NCBI GenBank assembly: GCA_037043455.1
Contig: JAWPHD010001832.1
Span: 124,001-188,000 of the forward strand
Direction: 5' to 3'
Source of the DNA: Cyrtodaria siliqua
Taxonomy: Eukaryota; Mollusca; Bivalvia; Adapedonta; Hiatellidae
Length of the DNA stretch: 64,000 bases
In this document: positions 23,291-35,514 of the stretch, piece by piece
Numbering within the stretch: the first letter of the stretch is position 1
Layout of the letters: each line of letters opens with the position of its first letter
The notes under the pieces: generated by a model
Database searches by the model: none
The model's input: the letters and a program-made list of their open reading frames with translations, nothing else
Told to the model about the DNA's origin: nothing
Made by a program: the position numbers and the translations under genes

Positions 23291-23941
23291 CCACGTCAGA
23301 TCCTAAGCGACAATAGAATCCGCAGGCATATTGAGACAAATAATTATCCCAGGCCTATCATTTACGATAATGGACACAACAGCGAGGGGAAAGAGTTTTC
23401 AATCTACGTTTGCGAAAATTTATGAAAGAACAGAAATGACTCAATACGCAACGGGTAGATGTGTTATCGTGACCTGCGTGCTATGCCTACAATGAGTAAA
23501 GAAACTAACCCGATAAATAACGGCAAAATTACACGACAAATGCCTTTATCCAAACTCTATCCAGGTGTTCAGGTCATAAAATAATGAATATGTGCAGATA
23601 AAAAGTATAGGTTTATATACGGGTTCTCCGACTACCCGTGGTTGAATATGCGTAAAATAAATTATGAGTTGGTAACATTTTAATTCGACGCTCCAGCTTT
23701 GGGGGTTGTGCTGGCTGGTTAAAGCCGTTTATATTGTGTCTATAGAGTTTTGATTCTCAAAACATGTAATTTATATATATACCTCGTGGTCAGTAGGTTT
23801 AGAAACGGTGTACATTACATTGTTGACGTGATAGCTTCTTTAACTATCTGGGAACTAATATTCATTAGCAATGTAAATATAGCCAACCAATTTCTCGAAA
23901 ACATTCAGCGTATTATCGTATTATCGTCATCTTCCACATTC

Positions 23942-26900
23942 AGTTTAGTCAAACTCATGGCGTCACGTTCCCTTAGTTTTTCTACATAAAAATTGCATTT
24001 GTTTAATCACCAATATTAATTATAGTTAATATTATAAGGAAAAATTGTTTTTGCATATAACTAACTTTTGATTATATTTCATCAGTAATATGTTCAAAGC
24101 TATGGTAGAATAAGGGAAAAGGTTGAACATTACAATAGGATTATTACTAGAGTAGTGTGTTCTGGAAGTTTGTATCAACCCGAGTAGGTAAATGACAGAT
24201 CAAGGATCTCACGATAGGCGGAGCCTCGAGTGTGATCCTTGATCTGGCATTTACCTACAATAGGTGATCAAACCTTCCAGAACACGCTACTCTAGTAATG
24301 ATCCTTTTATTATATACCTCCTACACATGATCATTTCTGTTGCATACGTATGCAATAAAGAAGGTTTCTAAATGTTTCGAGGCTTATTTTTTGATAAAGC
24401 GTAGAAGGGAAATGGGACGTAGTTTAATATATTTGGGGGTGTAGCTACAGCTTACAAGTTAAAGTTCATTGTTGCGACGTACTTGTTTTGTTTGTTTGAC
24501 GTAACGTCGTCTTGACGCTCTCGTGCAAATTGGTGTAAATGCGAGCATTATTAGGAATTTCCCTGTTCTATTTTAAGTAGGATAGTGATACGGAATCTAT
24601 TTTCAGTAGCATACTGATACGGATTCAGAAAACCTCTAGAGATGATACAGGTTTTTGCATTCCACTATAAGAAAATGAAAGTACTATGTAATGTATATAA
24701 TTATTGATAGGTATATAATAAAACCTGAAGAAGTTTTCTGAATCCGTATCAGTATGCTACTAAATCGCATTTACGAGAACGTCCAGACGACGTTACGTCA
24801 AACAAACAAAACAAGTACGTCGCACCAACTCTAGTAATAATCCTATTTTATTATATACCTATCAATAATTATATACATAGTACCTTCATTTTCTTACAGT
24901 GGAATACAAAAACCTGTATCACCTCTAGAGGTTTTCTGAATCCGTTTCAGTATGCTACTAAAAATAGATTCCGTATCGCTATCCTACTTAAAATAGAATC
25001 TGGAAATTCCTAAAAATGCACGCATTTACACCAGTTTCCACGAGAACGCCAAGACGACGTTTCGTCAAACAAACAAAACAAGTACGTCACACCAATGAAC
25101 TTTAACTTGTAAGTTGTAGCTACACCCCCAAATATATTAAGATACGCCCATTTTTCTTCTGCGCTTTATTGAAAACAAGCCTTGAAACATTTATAAATCT
25201 TCTTTATTGCATACGTACGCAATAGAAATGTAAATATTATATTTTTTAATCGTATGTAGGAGGTATGTAATAAAAGGATCATTACTAGAGTAACGTGTTC
25301 TGGATTTTTATTTATCTCGTAGGTAAATGCCAGATCAAAGATCACACTCGAGGCTCCGCCTCTCGTGATCTTTGATCTGTCTTTTACCTACTCGAGGTGA
25401 TTCAAACGTCCAGAACACGTTACTCTAGTAATAATCCTATTGTATTTAAATATATGCAAGTAGGTTAAACATACACGTTACTGGTTTAAAGTCAGAATGA
25501 TACTGGATTAATAAATCGAAATGCTTATTTTAATGCTCAACCCGGGGCTAGAGGGCTTGAACAGTAGCAAGCATTTTTCACTACCGTCTCAATCAAACCG
25601 ACACTGCAATATTTTTTTGTATTTATCGTGTTCGGCGATTTCCAAATTTCTCATTTTACGCTCTGTGTCTCTTTAACGAGTACACCAGTGAATACAAACG
25701 TGTAGTATGATGGTATTTACGCTACACTATTTAACTGATATATCGGCGTTTAATGATATAGTTCGGAATGAAAACTAGCTAAAATACCAAATAGATTCGT
25801 TGGTAAACAGACATCGTTGAGAAGCATTGACAACCGATACCACTACCGTTGCGCACCACTATCGTAGTGACTGGTTTTCGTCGAGAATCCATTTGCGCAT
25901 TTAGCGGGTTTACACCCAGTGTATGTAAAACAGAGTGCCTGGATATACCGAGGGCTCAGCGCAAAACTATTCTATCTCCTTCTTTATTCATATTTAGTTA
26001 GAATAGTTTTGCGCTGAGCCCTCGATACGGTCCTGTGAAGGTAAGGGTTATGTTCTCTTTTGTGGAATCCCCTTGAAAGCGCATTAACAAAAGAAAGAAA
26101 ACAGAACGCAAATAATCCTGAATCTATTTTCTTGCGGTTTAATATGTTGTACATTTGTATCTAGACAGTGCTATACTTCAAGTTGAATAATAAATACAAT
26201 CTTTATGAAAGTGTGTATCGATCAATACCCAGCTAATGTCATACTCAATGTCATGTGTTTATTGAATAATTCACATATTGAGCAAATATGTATTTATAAT
26301 TCATGGGTAGCACTGCCTAGATAGTGAGTTCTAATTGTTATATGTTTCAAATGCATTCTCAATGGGCTTACATAAAAGGGGACATAATTTTAAATTCCAT
26401 TATTTAAAATAACATGATTCCAATGCCTGTTTAACTTATATTTTGACAGTATACAAGGTAATACTTGTTCTTAAAATACTCATTGTGGTACGTTTTTAGT
26501 CAGTATTTTAAAGGGACACACGGCGATCTTGAAGATTTTATCAATCGTTGAAATCAGCGTACCGATTTATTTATCCAGTATCATTTTGACTTTGATTTGA
26601 ACCTGCTTGCATATAATTTATTAAAAAAAATGAGTCTTATTTTACCAAAGGTTCAAATATTAAATTTTTATTTGTGCTATATAATCTGAAGGTAGTAATA
26701 TGCAAAACCAATTTGCTTTATACTATACGTATAATTAATATTAATGATTGAACAAGCCCAATTTAAGTAGCAAAACTAACGGGACGCCGTGAGTTTTAAA
26801 AAGTCAAAAGTGCCATGTTTCCCTTTAATGCTTGCTAATTATACAAAATAATATTATTGTTCAACATTATGTTGGAAAAAAACTATTTGCACACATGACT

Positions 26901-29501
26901 GAACCAAAAAGTAGCCAAACTCACACCAAAGCTGTAATACCAGTTTTCTTTTGTTTGTTTGTTTGTTTGTATGGTGTTTTACGTCATTTTCAACACATGT
27001 AAGATTATATATGACGATCGATTTTTTGTGGTGGAGGAAGACCACCCACTCTTCCTGTGTAGAACCAGTACTGTATACCTCCCGCCATCCTTAGTAATCG
27101 ACACTTCCTGACTTACAAGTCGAGTCCCCAGTGGGATTCGAACCCGTAGCGATGTAATACCAGATTTAACCCATCTATTGTGTTATAATAATGAAACACT
27201 ATCTGCCTGTTACATATTTTACCAATACACATTTAAAATACCCTTAGTCGAATTAGAGTATGCGTCAAAAGAATGTGTTTTTTAATTCAATTCAAGATAC
27301 GGTAAGGAATACGATAACAAATACATACATTTTGAAAATCTAATGTTGACGTTGATAATTGATCATTTAAAAGCAGTGCAAAGTTGCATCAAATGAAGTT
27401 AAGAAACCATTTATAATTTGGTTTACTCGGTAGCTTTCCCACTCTTGAATCCATCACTAACAAATACACCGTCTTTTTCACATCAATGGTACACCAGGGA
27501 ATCCAATTCCTGATGAATTTCCACCATTTCATGCATATTTAGATCATAAACAACCACAATCAACATAAACAACCACACTCAACATAAACAACCACAATCA
27601 AAGGAAGACACGTTCTTGTCTTGTCACAGTTTAGGACGTCTTGGCAATTATACACTTATCAATGTTTTCTCCACCTCGGGGGCGACGGGCATACCCAGTG
27701 GACACATCGGGGGCGACGGGCATACCCAGTGGACACCTCGGGGGCGACGGGCATACCCAGTGGACACCTCAGGGTCGACGGGCATACCCCGTGGAATTCG
27801 ACAAATAAAGGGAGAACACTTATAGGTGCATTATTTAAGGTCAGAAAAAAAACATCGACACAATTCTGAAACAAAATCATTTATAATGTACGTATGGGGT
27901 TTAACGTCCCTTTTACAATCGTTCATATGACAACGAAGCAGTTGGCTCTACATTAACCTGTATATTGCTGCAACACTGGCATACCAAGCCGTAGACAAAT
28001 GCCATGATACCCACCCAGTCAAATCGCTCCGATCCGTCCTATTACTAACATGTGTATGCTGATCGTCAAGCAAAGGTGCTGCAAGTCAAGGGTGCTGCAA
28101 GTACCATTTTCATCGCCGCGCCTTTATAAAAAGGAACATAATTGAGTCTAGATTATATAAAATAAATGATAATAATAAAACTATAAACAGAACTACAGTC
28201 ACGGTTTTATAAGAAAGGTTTTTAATTTGTTTATAAAGAAAATGTTATATGTCCAACAGGAAGAGTAGTATTCACAGACTACAGTTACTCCAACAAGTAT
28301 TACAACGCAAAGGTGATTCAAAAAGTACATCAAACACACATTCAGTAAAAAAGCACATCACAAACATATGAAGGTTGACAACAGGTGTACCGCCTTGGAA
28401 CGGTTAGTGGCCAAAGGGACCATCGGGGAGTTTAAACCGGTTCGAGGGTGCACCAAACCTCACTCTCATCATCCCTAAACAACAGGGCCCCATTTTATGA
28501 AACAACTTACGACCATTTTGATCGTAAATCAATTTCTTAAATGCTTCACTATTAATTACACTTTTAAAATAAACATGATTTCATTTCACTTTCTTATACA
28601 TGTGATATTTCTGCACTACGTGCACACATAATTATCTACATTGAATGTTAAGGTGAAAACCAGTGAATGATTTTAAAATTTGAGACTTATCGTAAGATGT
28701 TTAATAAAACAGGCCCCAGGACAGTGCAAATAAAAATAATCCCCACAGAGTTAACCCAAAAACAGAAATGTTCATCAAAAGATAAGGGAAGACAATCCCA
28801 ACTAACACATATTACGATCGTTGGTGATTTAGCTCCCTTATAAAATAAGACCACGTCAGATCCTAAGCGACAATAGAATCCGCAGGCATATTGAGACAAA
28901 TAATTATCCCAGGCCTATCATTTACGATAATGGACACAACAGCGAGGGGAAAGAGTTTTCAATCTACGTTTGCGAAAATTTATGAAAGAACAGAAATGAC
29001 TCAATACGCAACGGGTAGATGTGTTATCGTGACCTGCGTGCTATGCCTACAATGAGTAAAGAAACTAACCCGATAAATAACGGCAAAATTACACGACAAA
29101 TGCCTTTATCCAAACTCTATCCAGGTGTTCAGGTCATAAAATAATGAATATGTGCAGATAAAAAGTATAGGTTTATATACGGGTTCTCCGACTACCCGTG
29201 GTTGAATATGCGTAAAATAAATTATGAGTTGGTAACATTTTAATTCGACGCTCCAGCTTTGGGGGTTGTGCTGGCTGGTTAAAGCCGTTTATATTGTGTC
29301 TATAGAGTTTTGATTCTCAAAACATGTAATTTATATATATACCTCGTGGTCAGTAGGTTTAGAAACGGTGTACATTACATTGTTGACGTGATAGCTTCTT
29401 TAACTATCTGGGAACTAATATTCATTAGCAATGTAAATATAGCCAACCAATTTCTCGAAAACATTCAGCGTATTATCGTATTATCGTCATCTTCCACATT
29501 C
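23942..29501. repeat. 5.56-kb direct tandem duplication, copy 2
   Basis: Derived copy of 18,381-23,941. The junction at 23,941/23,942 joins '...CTTCCACATTC' to 'AGTTTAGTCAAACTC' with at most 1-2 bp of shared sequence. It repeats all embedded elements: foldback 24,135-25,442; Z 25,536-25,656; hairpin 25,949-26,024; MITE 26,508-26,828; SINE 26,943-27,165; minisatellites 27,545-27,800; A plus MITE 28,260-28,850. Confidence 0.95.
24135..25442. mobile_element. Foldback element, duplicate copy
   Basis: Identical by eye to 18,574-19,881, carried by the tandem duplication. Confidence 0.75.
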
Positions 29502-29553
29502 ATCCGGATACAATCATTATTTATCATTGGAAAAGTTGTAACTCATGTCACGC

Positions 29554-29659
29554 TAGTCTCGGCCAACTAGACCGTATCATGCATATGTTGTACCTGGTTC
29601 TGGATCCGTGTAGCATAGCGTAACGAAGAAAGCAGAAGCGGGACGGGTGATCGAGGCTA
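29554..29659 (-). mobile_element. 106-bp deletion derivative of the TIR element at 61,594
   Basis: Ends TAGTCTCGGCCAACTAGACC and (complement) TAGCCTCGATCACCCGTCCC match the ends of the 412-bp element at 61,594-62,005 in inverted orientation. It also shares 'GGTTCTGGATCCGTGTAGCA' and the sequence beside it. The flanking 9-mers ATGTCACGC and GTGTTACGA agree at six of nine positions, which suggests an eroded 9-bp target duplication. Confidence 0.7.
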
Positions 29660-29852
29660 GTGTTACGATAACATCTCTGCCTTTGCATTTTGCGTCATTC
29701 CTGTTCTTTCATTGTTGAAATGAAGCCACTAACATAAATCATTTGCACCTTTTTGAGAACGTAGATTGAAAAATCATCATTTTGTTCTGATACCATATCA
29801 ATAAGAGAATAAACCGTTAAAGGTACGAAATAACAAACAGGAAAACAAACAT

Positions 29853-30885
29853 AATAGGATTATTACTAGAGTAACGTGTTCTGGAAGTTTGTATCACAAT
29901 GCCAGATCAAGGATCACACGAGAAGCGGAGCCTCGAGTTTGATCCTGATCTTGCATTTACCTACGTGAGGTGATACAAACTTCCAGAACACGTTACTCTA
30001 TTAATGATCCTTTTATTATATACCTCTTACACATCATTAACACAGAAATATTTGCATTGCTATTGCATGCACATTCAATAAAGCATATTATTTCTCGATA
30101 AAGTGCAGCGGGAAAATGGTCTGACCTACTTGTTTTGTTTTTATGACGTAACTCGTCTTGACGTTCTCGCGCATAGTAACGTAAAACTTGCTAGAATCAT
30201 TGGAAAAACCGCTGTTCTATTTTTAGTAAGATAGTGATACTAATTCTATTTTTAGTAGCATAGTGATAACCTGTAGTGTGATACAAGTTGTTGTATTCCA
30301 TTGTAAGAAAATGAAGGTACTATGTATATATTATTGATAGGTATATACTTAAATAGGATTATTACTAGAGTAACGTGTTCTGGGAGTTTGTATCACCTCG
30401 AGTAGGTAAATGCCAGATCAAGATCACTCCGCCTCTCGTGTGATCCTGATCTGGCATTTACTTACGAGAGGTGATACAAACTTCGAGAACACGTTACTCT
30501 AGTAATGCTCCTTTTATTATATACCTCTTACACATCATTAACATAGACATATTTGCATTACTATTACATACACATTCAATAAAGCATATTATTTCTGGAT
30601 AAAGTGCAACGGGAAAATGTATGTAGTTTTAAGGTGTTGGTGTTTATTGGTCTGACCTACTTGTTTTGTTTGTATGACGTAACGTCGTCTTGACGTTCTC
30701 GCGCATAGTGGCGTAAAACTTGCTAGAATCATTGGAAAAACCGCTGTTCTATTTTTAGTAAGAAAGTGATACTAATTCTATTTTTAGTAACATAGTGATA
30801 ACCTGTAGTGTGATACAGGACGTTGTAATCCATTGTAAGAAAATGAAGGTACTATGTATATATTATTGATAGGTATATAATAAAA
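29853..30885. mobile_element. Foldback family: two hairpin-plus-body units in tandem
   Basis: Palindromic cores at 29,853-30,014 and 30,352-30,515 (same ACTAGAGTAACGTGTTCTGG arms as at 18,574), each followed by a ~340-370-bp body in the same orientation. Both bodies contain 'ATCATTGGAAAAACCGCTGT' and end 'TTATTGATAGGTATATA'. This is a direct arrangement, unlike the inverted one at 18.6 kb. Confidence 0.7.
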
Positions 30886-31330
30886 GACATTATCATCCTT
30901 TCAATGATGTTTCAGATAGATGGCATCATAGTGTTCTCTATCACACAATCAATATAGCGTATTATTATACCTCACATAAGACGCCCATGCTTAATACTCA
31001 CAGACAACAATGTGTAATTTCTTACTTTCTCACGCGAGGGTGATAGTACAGGGTGATAGTAAATCGCAGGGTGACTGTAAAAAAAAGATGACATGCGCAG
31101 CTTTGATGCGCGCTGTTTCGGTGACGTCATCGGCTCGGTATGGTGACATTGCTGTTTTAACTCATCATAACTTCCAAAGTACTTGACCGATTTCAATCAA
31201 CTACCGCTCATTTTTCTTAGTTACGTTATTGCCAATCCAACAATATAAAAGTTGTTTTCAAAAAAGGAATTCTGCAAAGAGAAATCGGTAGTGAAAAATG
31301 AATCTAATTTCTGCCCGAGGGGATTTCGAT

Positions 31331-31487
31331 ATAATAAAATTATATCACATTCATGAGAGGGTGATAGTAAAAATGTTCACCCTTCGTATACTGAGTATCA
31401 CCATTGGCTTCGCCTCGGGCGATAATCATATCCTCAGGGTGAACATTCTTACTATCACTCTCTCATGAATGTGATATTTATATAATG
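31331..31487. mobile_element. Hairpin MITE
   Basis: Arms of about 50 bp: the left contains 'CACATTCATGAGAGGGTGAT' and the right 'ATCACTCTCTCATGAATGTG'. The loop lies near 31,385-31,435. A related GAGGGTGATAGTA motif occurs at 31,037-31,070. Confidence 0.7.
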
Positions 31488-31884
31488 GCAAACTGGAAAT
31501 GGTGTTCAATTCTACAACTTGTTAACTATTTAAGTTGAAAAGAAAAACAAAATATGTATCATTTTTTAATTTTCATATGTGCCTTTCCCCTCTCTTAAGG
31601 GCGGTTCCAAATGACATATAATGTGTTGTTGAGCCAACTTAGTCCAGAGTTTTTTGTTTGTTTTTTCGGTTCTTACACCCTGCAACCAATTTTTTTGTTA
31701 AAACAAGAAATCCGTGGAGTCACATGTCTCGCCTAACGGGGGCTGGACTTAAAAATAAAAAGGTCAATGATGCTTAAATGAAAGTTTGTAAATATTTAAG
31801 TAACTAAAAACAATGGAGTTGGCAGTTTGCTGAGATGACATTTGAGTGCATTTGTTTAAAACCAAAATGTCATTCTATTAAAAA

Positions 31885-33205
31885 CAAGAGGCCCCAAGAG
31901 GACTTGTGGACGCTCTACTGGCCAAAGCGGTTCTTATATCAAGGGTTGTCGACATAAAATTCCCGTCAGTACTTCTTTTAAAACATTGCAAAAACAACAG
32001 GGATAGGATGGTATTAGCTCGCTCACATGGTAATCATGGGCAATAAGTCTGCTGTGTCTAGTATGGCATGGGTATCCACTTTCTTCTATGAATGAAATTT
32101 CATTACAATGGGTGGGGCGGTGTATATTAACCATTCTAAACAAATATGGTAAAGATCACATAAAAAATGAAGCAACTACAGATTTAACAAAGGAAAATAC
32201 AACATAGCATAACTCTCATTACTAACAAGGTCTAGCTGGTTTTCGAATTTGTCCAAGATTTCATTGATATACCGCGCTTTGCACAACTAAACATCATACT
32301 GAGGCTTCCTGCCAACTTTTGTAGATATCCAACAAACCGTTTAGGAGGAGTAGCGGCGACAAGAAATTTAAAGTAAAAATGTCAAAGGGCCATAACTCCG
32401 TCATAAATCAGCGAAATAGAACAAAAGCGCGATATGCACAACTAGACATCTTACAGATGCCTCCTGCCAAGTTTCATCGAAATCCAACAAAACGTTTTAG
32501 AGGAGCAGCGCCGACAACAAATTTAAAAGTAAACATGTCAAGGGGCCGTAACCATCAAAAATCAACGAACCGGGAAAATGCGCAACAGGCACAACTAGAA
32601 ATCATAGCAATGCTTCCTGCTAACACGACAAAAAAAAAATACGAAATAAAAAAAAAGAAAAAAAAGAAAATATATATCAAAAAAAATGTTTAAACAAAAT
32701 TCAATCAATAAATAAAAAAATCGGCGCGCGATGTACCACCCTAGATACAACTATAAACAAAGTTTGAAAGGTGTAGTGCAAATTGACCTCAACGCAAAAG
32801 TTGAAGGTAAAATTATTAAGTTATCTGCCCTTTGCTTGGAGGGTCAAGGTTACTTCCATATTTGCTTTGTCACGTTGCGATGTACCACTCAAGATACAAC
32901 TATAAGCACAGTTTTAAAGGTGTAGTGCATACAGTTTATGAAAAAATGACCTAAACGCAAAAGTTGAACCTAAAACATATTAAGTTATCTATCCTTTGCT
33001 TGGAGGGTCAAGGTCACTTCCACATTTGCTTTGTCACGTTGCGATGTACCACCCAAGATACAATTATAAGCAAATTTTGAAAGGTCTAGTGTATACAGTT
33101 TGTGAGAAAATGACCTAAACGCAAAACTTGAATGTTGACGCCGCCGCCGCCGCCGGAAAAGCAACACCTATGTCTCTTTTTTTTTCGAAAAGGCGAGACA
33201 AAAAT
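31885..33205. repeat. Composite repeat region with ~155-bp tandem units and (GCC)n
   Basis: Opens with 'ACAAGAGGCCCCAAGAGG' and 'GCTCTACTGGCCAA' and includes two 'AAAGGGGCCGTAAC'-like blocks. Three tandem units with 'GCGATGTACCACCC' and 'CCTTTGCTTGGAGGGTCAAG' follow at 32,725-33,130, then a (GCC)5-6 run at 33,138 and 'GAAAAGGCGAGACAAAAAT'. Frames here are short and low-complexity. Confidence 0.55.
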
Positions 33206-33930
33206 AAATAACAAAAAAATAAATTCAACAGTTTTTTTTTTTTAAAGACGAAAAACTGGTAGGAAAAGTAACTGGCGATACCCGTATTTTGATCCCGCGT
33301 TTCAAACCACCAGTGATCATGTTTAAAAATTAAAGTAAAATTAGAAGGTCATGTTATATTTTTTTTTTCTGGTCAATGTTCCCACCATGTTCTGTTCAAT
33401 ACATATTCTTATAAAAAAAGTTCTATAGTAACTTTTTATTCATCTGTTTCAACAACCCATCAACTTGTTGAAACAAAAATATCTATGGTTGAACAGAATC
33501 TGTATCATTTTTATTTTCAGAGTCCCTGATGTCCTGAGACGCTGAGAGTTAGCTGTAAAATGTTACTGAAGTAACAAAATATGGGAGTGTCTAGTCACAT
33601 GTATAATAACTTTTTACAACATTAACAACCGAATCAGAAATACTTAAACGAACAATAACAGCATAATGCGACGGTGTACACTATTTTTTATTTATTTTTT
33701 ATGAATCATGAATCAGCAATACCTCATACGGACAGTACTTGCATCAACTTCAAGAAAAATATGTCTAGTAACATTTTTGACTTGAAGGAATAAGGTTATT
33801 TGGACCCACTAATTTCGAAATTTCCAGGATCATCAGTTCAGTACAATATCATATCAACATATATGACTGTTGACAGAGGTGGATCGATGGCGACATTAAC
33901 TGGACAGTTCATTGGAGTGGCTCAAATTAA
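33206..33930. other. No recognisable feature
   Basis: AT-rich with homopolymer T/A runs; no frame or repeat match. Confidence 0.45.
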
Positions 33931-33935
33931 GTTTA

Positions 33936-34262
33936 TGGGGGCTGGCGTGGCGCAGTCGGTAGCGCGGCGGATTTGTAACCGGAGGCCCCGGGTTCAATCC
34001 TCCGTGGTGCCACTGAGTTCCGTCGGTGTGTTCTTGGGCAAGACACTTTACCTTAGCCTCGTCCGTCGGATGGGGACGTAAACCGGGCGGTCCCGTGTAT
34101 CGGTCTATCCTCCGAGCACGTTAAAGAACCATAGGAATCTATTCGATAATAAGAGTAGGGCAGGTTCCCGGATTCCTATGTATCCTTCCACTCTCTCTGG
34201 GGCGGCTCTAAATAACCTATACTGTGTTGATGAGCCGTTAAACAACATTCAACTCAATTCAT
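33936..34262 (+). mobile_element. tRNA-derived SINE, second family
   Basis: The tRNA-like head (33,938-34,012) has GTGGCGCAGTCGGTAGCGC (A box) and GGGTTCAATCC (B box); its anticodon loop would read TGT (Thr-like). The body contains 'TTCTTGGGCAAGACACTTTA', a motif resembling conserved SINE core domains, and the 3' end is 'GATGAGCCGTTAAACAAC'. It differs from the SINE at 34,385. Confidence 0.7.
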
Positions 34263-34384
34263 ACATGATGTTTATCTATGATGTCAAGAGGTGCATATCG
34301 ATTTTTCAGTGCGGTCATTCGTGTCCCATGGACATATTGATTTATGGAGATGTTCGGTTGCCCTTTTTATATTTGTATACATTC

Positions 34385-34600
34385 TCATTTTCACCTCTCA
34401 CCGCTGCGGGTTCAAATCCCACTGGGAGCTCAACTTGTAGGTGAGCACGTGTCGATTCTTACGGATTGCAGAAAGTATACAGTACTGGTTCTACCAAGGA
34501 AAAATGGGGTGGTTTGCCGCTACCACAAACAAATTGACCGTCATATATGGCCTAAAATGTGCTATAATGACATAAAACACCATTCAAACAAACAAACCTA
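34385..34600 (+). mobile_element. tRNA-derived SINE
   Basis: B-box GGTTCAAATCCC, central 'CAGTACTGGTTCTACCAAGG', tail 'TGACATAAAACACCATTCAA' and (ACAA)n. Same family as 21,383-21,605 (minus); the 5' half of the tRNA head is missing. Confidence 0.65.
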
Positions 34601-34851
34601 AAACAGCATGATAATACTCTTTAAAAATATAAAGTTAAAAAAAGGCCTTCTTTTCGTTCCTTCGATACTATCAGAATCATTGAATAAGTATTACGACAGT
34701 GTTTCTGTCTGATAGAAAATTCTTCTTAGGTTTCAGCCGACAAATGGTCTATATTTAAACTAATACAATTAAGACCCCATCAAACTCTTTGATGTGTGGG
34801 TGATATATTCCACGATTGCAAGAGCTTTCAAAACAGACTTTCATGATTTTA

Positions 34852-34985
34852 GTTGGGGTAGGGGGTGGGAAGGGGATGGGGTGCATCCTTTTAAATATCA
34901 GCATAGATGCCCTCCACCCTCGCCCCTCCCCATCCCCCCCCACCCACATACACACACACCCCAGTCCACACCCATCTCCCACCTT
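34852..34985. other. G-run and C-run blocks facing each other
   Basis: A G-rich block (TTGGGGTAGGGGGTGGGAAG..., 34,852-34,882) is followed 35 bp later by a C-rich block ('CCCTCCCCATCCCCCCCCAC'). The two could pair as a hairpin or form quadruplexes on opposite strands. Confidence 0.4.
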
Positions 34986-35125
34986 GTGCAGTGGCGATTG
35001 TTACGTAAACGTCAACATATGAGAGGGTGCCCAATACTACCCGCTCCATCGAATACGCGCCGGTAGATCTTGCGAGGACAGTCCAAGTCAAACATACAGT
35101 CGAGTCAAACAACTCGTTTTTGCCT

Positions 35126-35211
35126 GTACTTTTGATAAAGAAATAACATGCTTTCCGTGACATGCAGTGTACTTTTGATAAAGAAATAACATGCTTTCCG
35201 TGACATGCAGC
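35126..35211. repeat. 43-bp direct tandem duplication
   Basis: Two identical copies of a block starting 'TGTACTTTTGATAAAGAAAT' and ending 'TTCCGTGACATGCAG'. Confidence 0.9.
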
Positions 35212-35514
35212 AAAATGTAATCTGTGAGCTAGAACAACATAATGCAAGTATCTCCTTGTATTTTATTTAAAAAAAACACACGACTATTGTCATTTTAAAC
35301 GTATTCTAAAAATGGCATCTCTTAGAGTTATCGCCCCTCGCTTCGAAATTTTACATTGGCGGATCTGCATTTCTCACGCAGTAAAGCTTCTAAAAAAAGT
35401 CGGTACAGCCGAAAATCACGAAACTTAAAGCGGAACTGAAATTTCGTCGTGGAAAATTGTCACAATCTTCCGAAATATGTGTTTTAAAAAATCAAAAATG
35501 GCGAGCATTTCATT

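Larger units (their letters stand above)
18381..23941. repeat. 5.56-kb direct tandem duplication, copy 1
   Basis: Matches 23,942-29,501 base for base, except for five differences noticed by eye (four substitutions and one 1-bp indel: near 21,092, 21,821, 22,230 and 22,349). The left edge lies in a MITE whose first 22 bp are present only here, which makes this the ancestral copy. Contents are a foldback element, a Z repeat, a hairpin, a MITE, a SINE, two minisatellites and an A fragment; no gene. Confidence 0.95.

Noticed and set aside
33938..34012. tRNA-Thr(TGT)-like gene
   Set aside because: Followed directly by a SINE body with a repeat-type 3' end; treated as a SINE head.
34755..35247. 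Overlapping ORFs around proline/histidine-rich sequence
   Set aside because: Produced by the G-run and C-run blocks and a 43-bp duplication; not conserved between copies.
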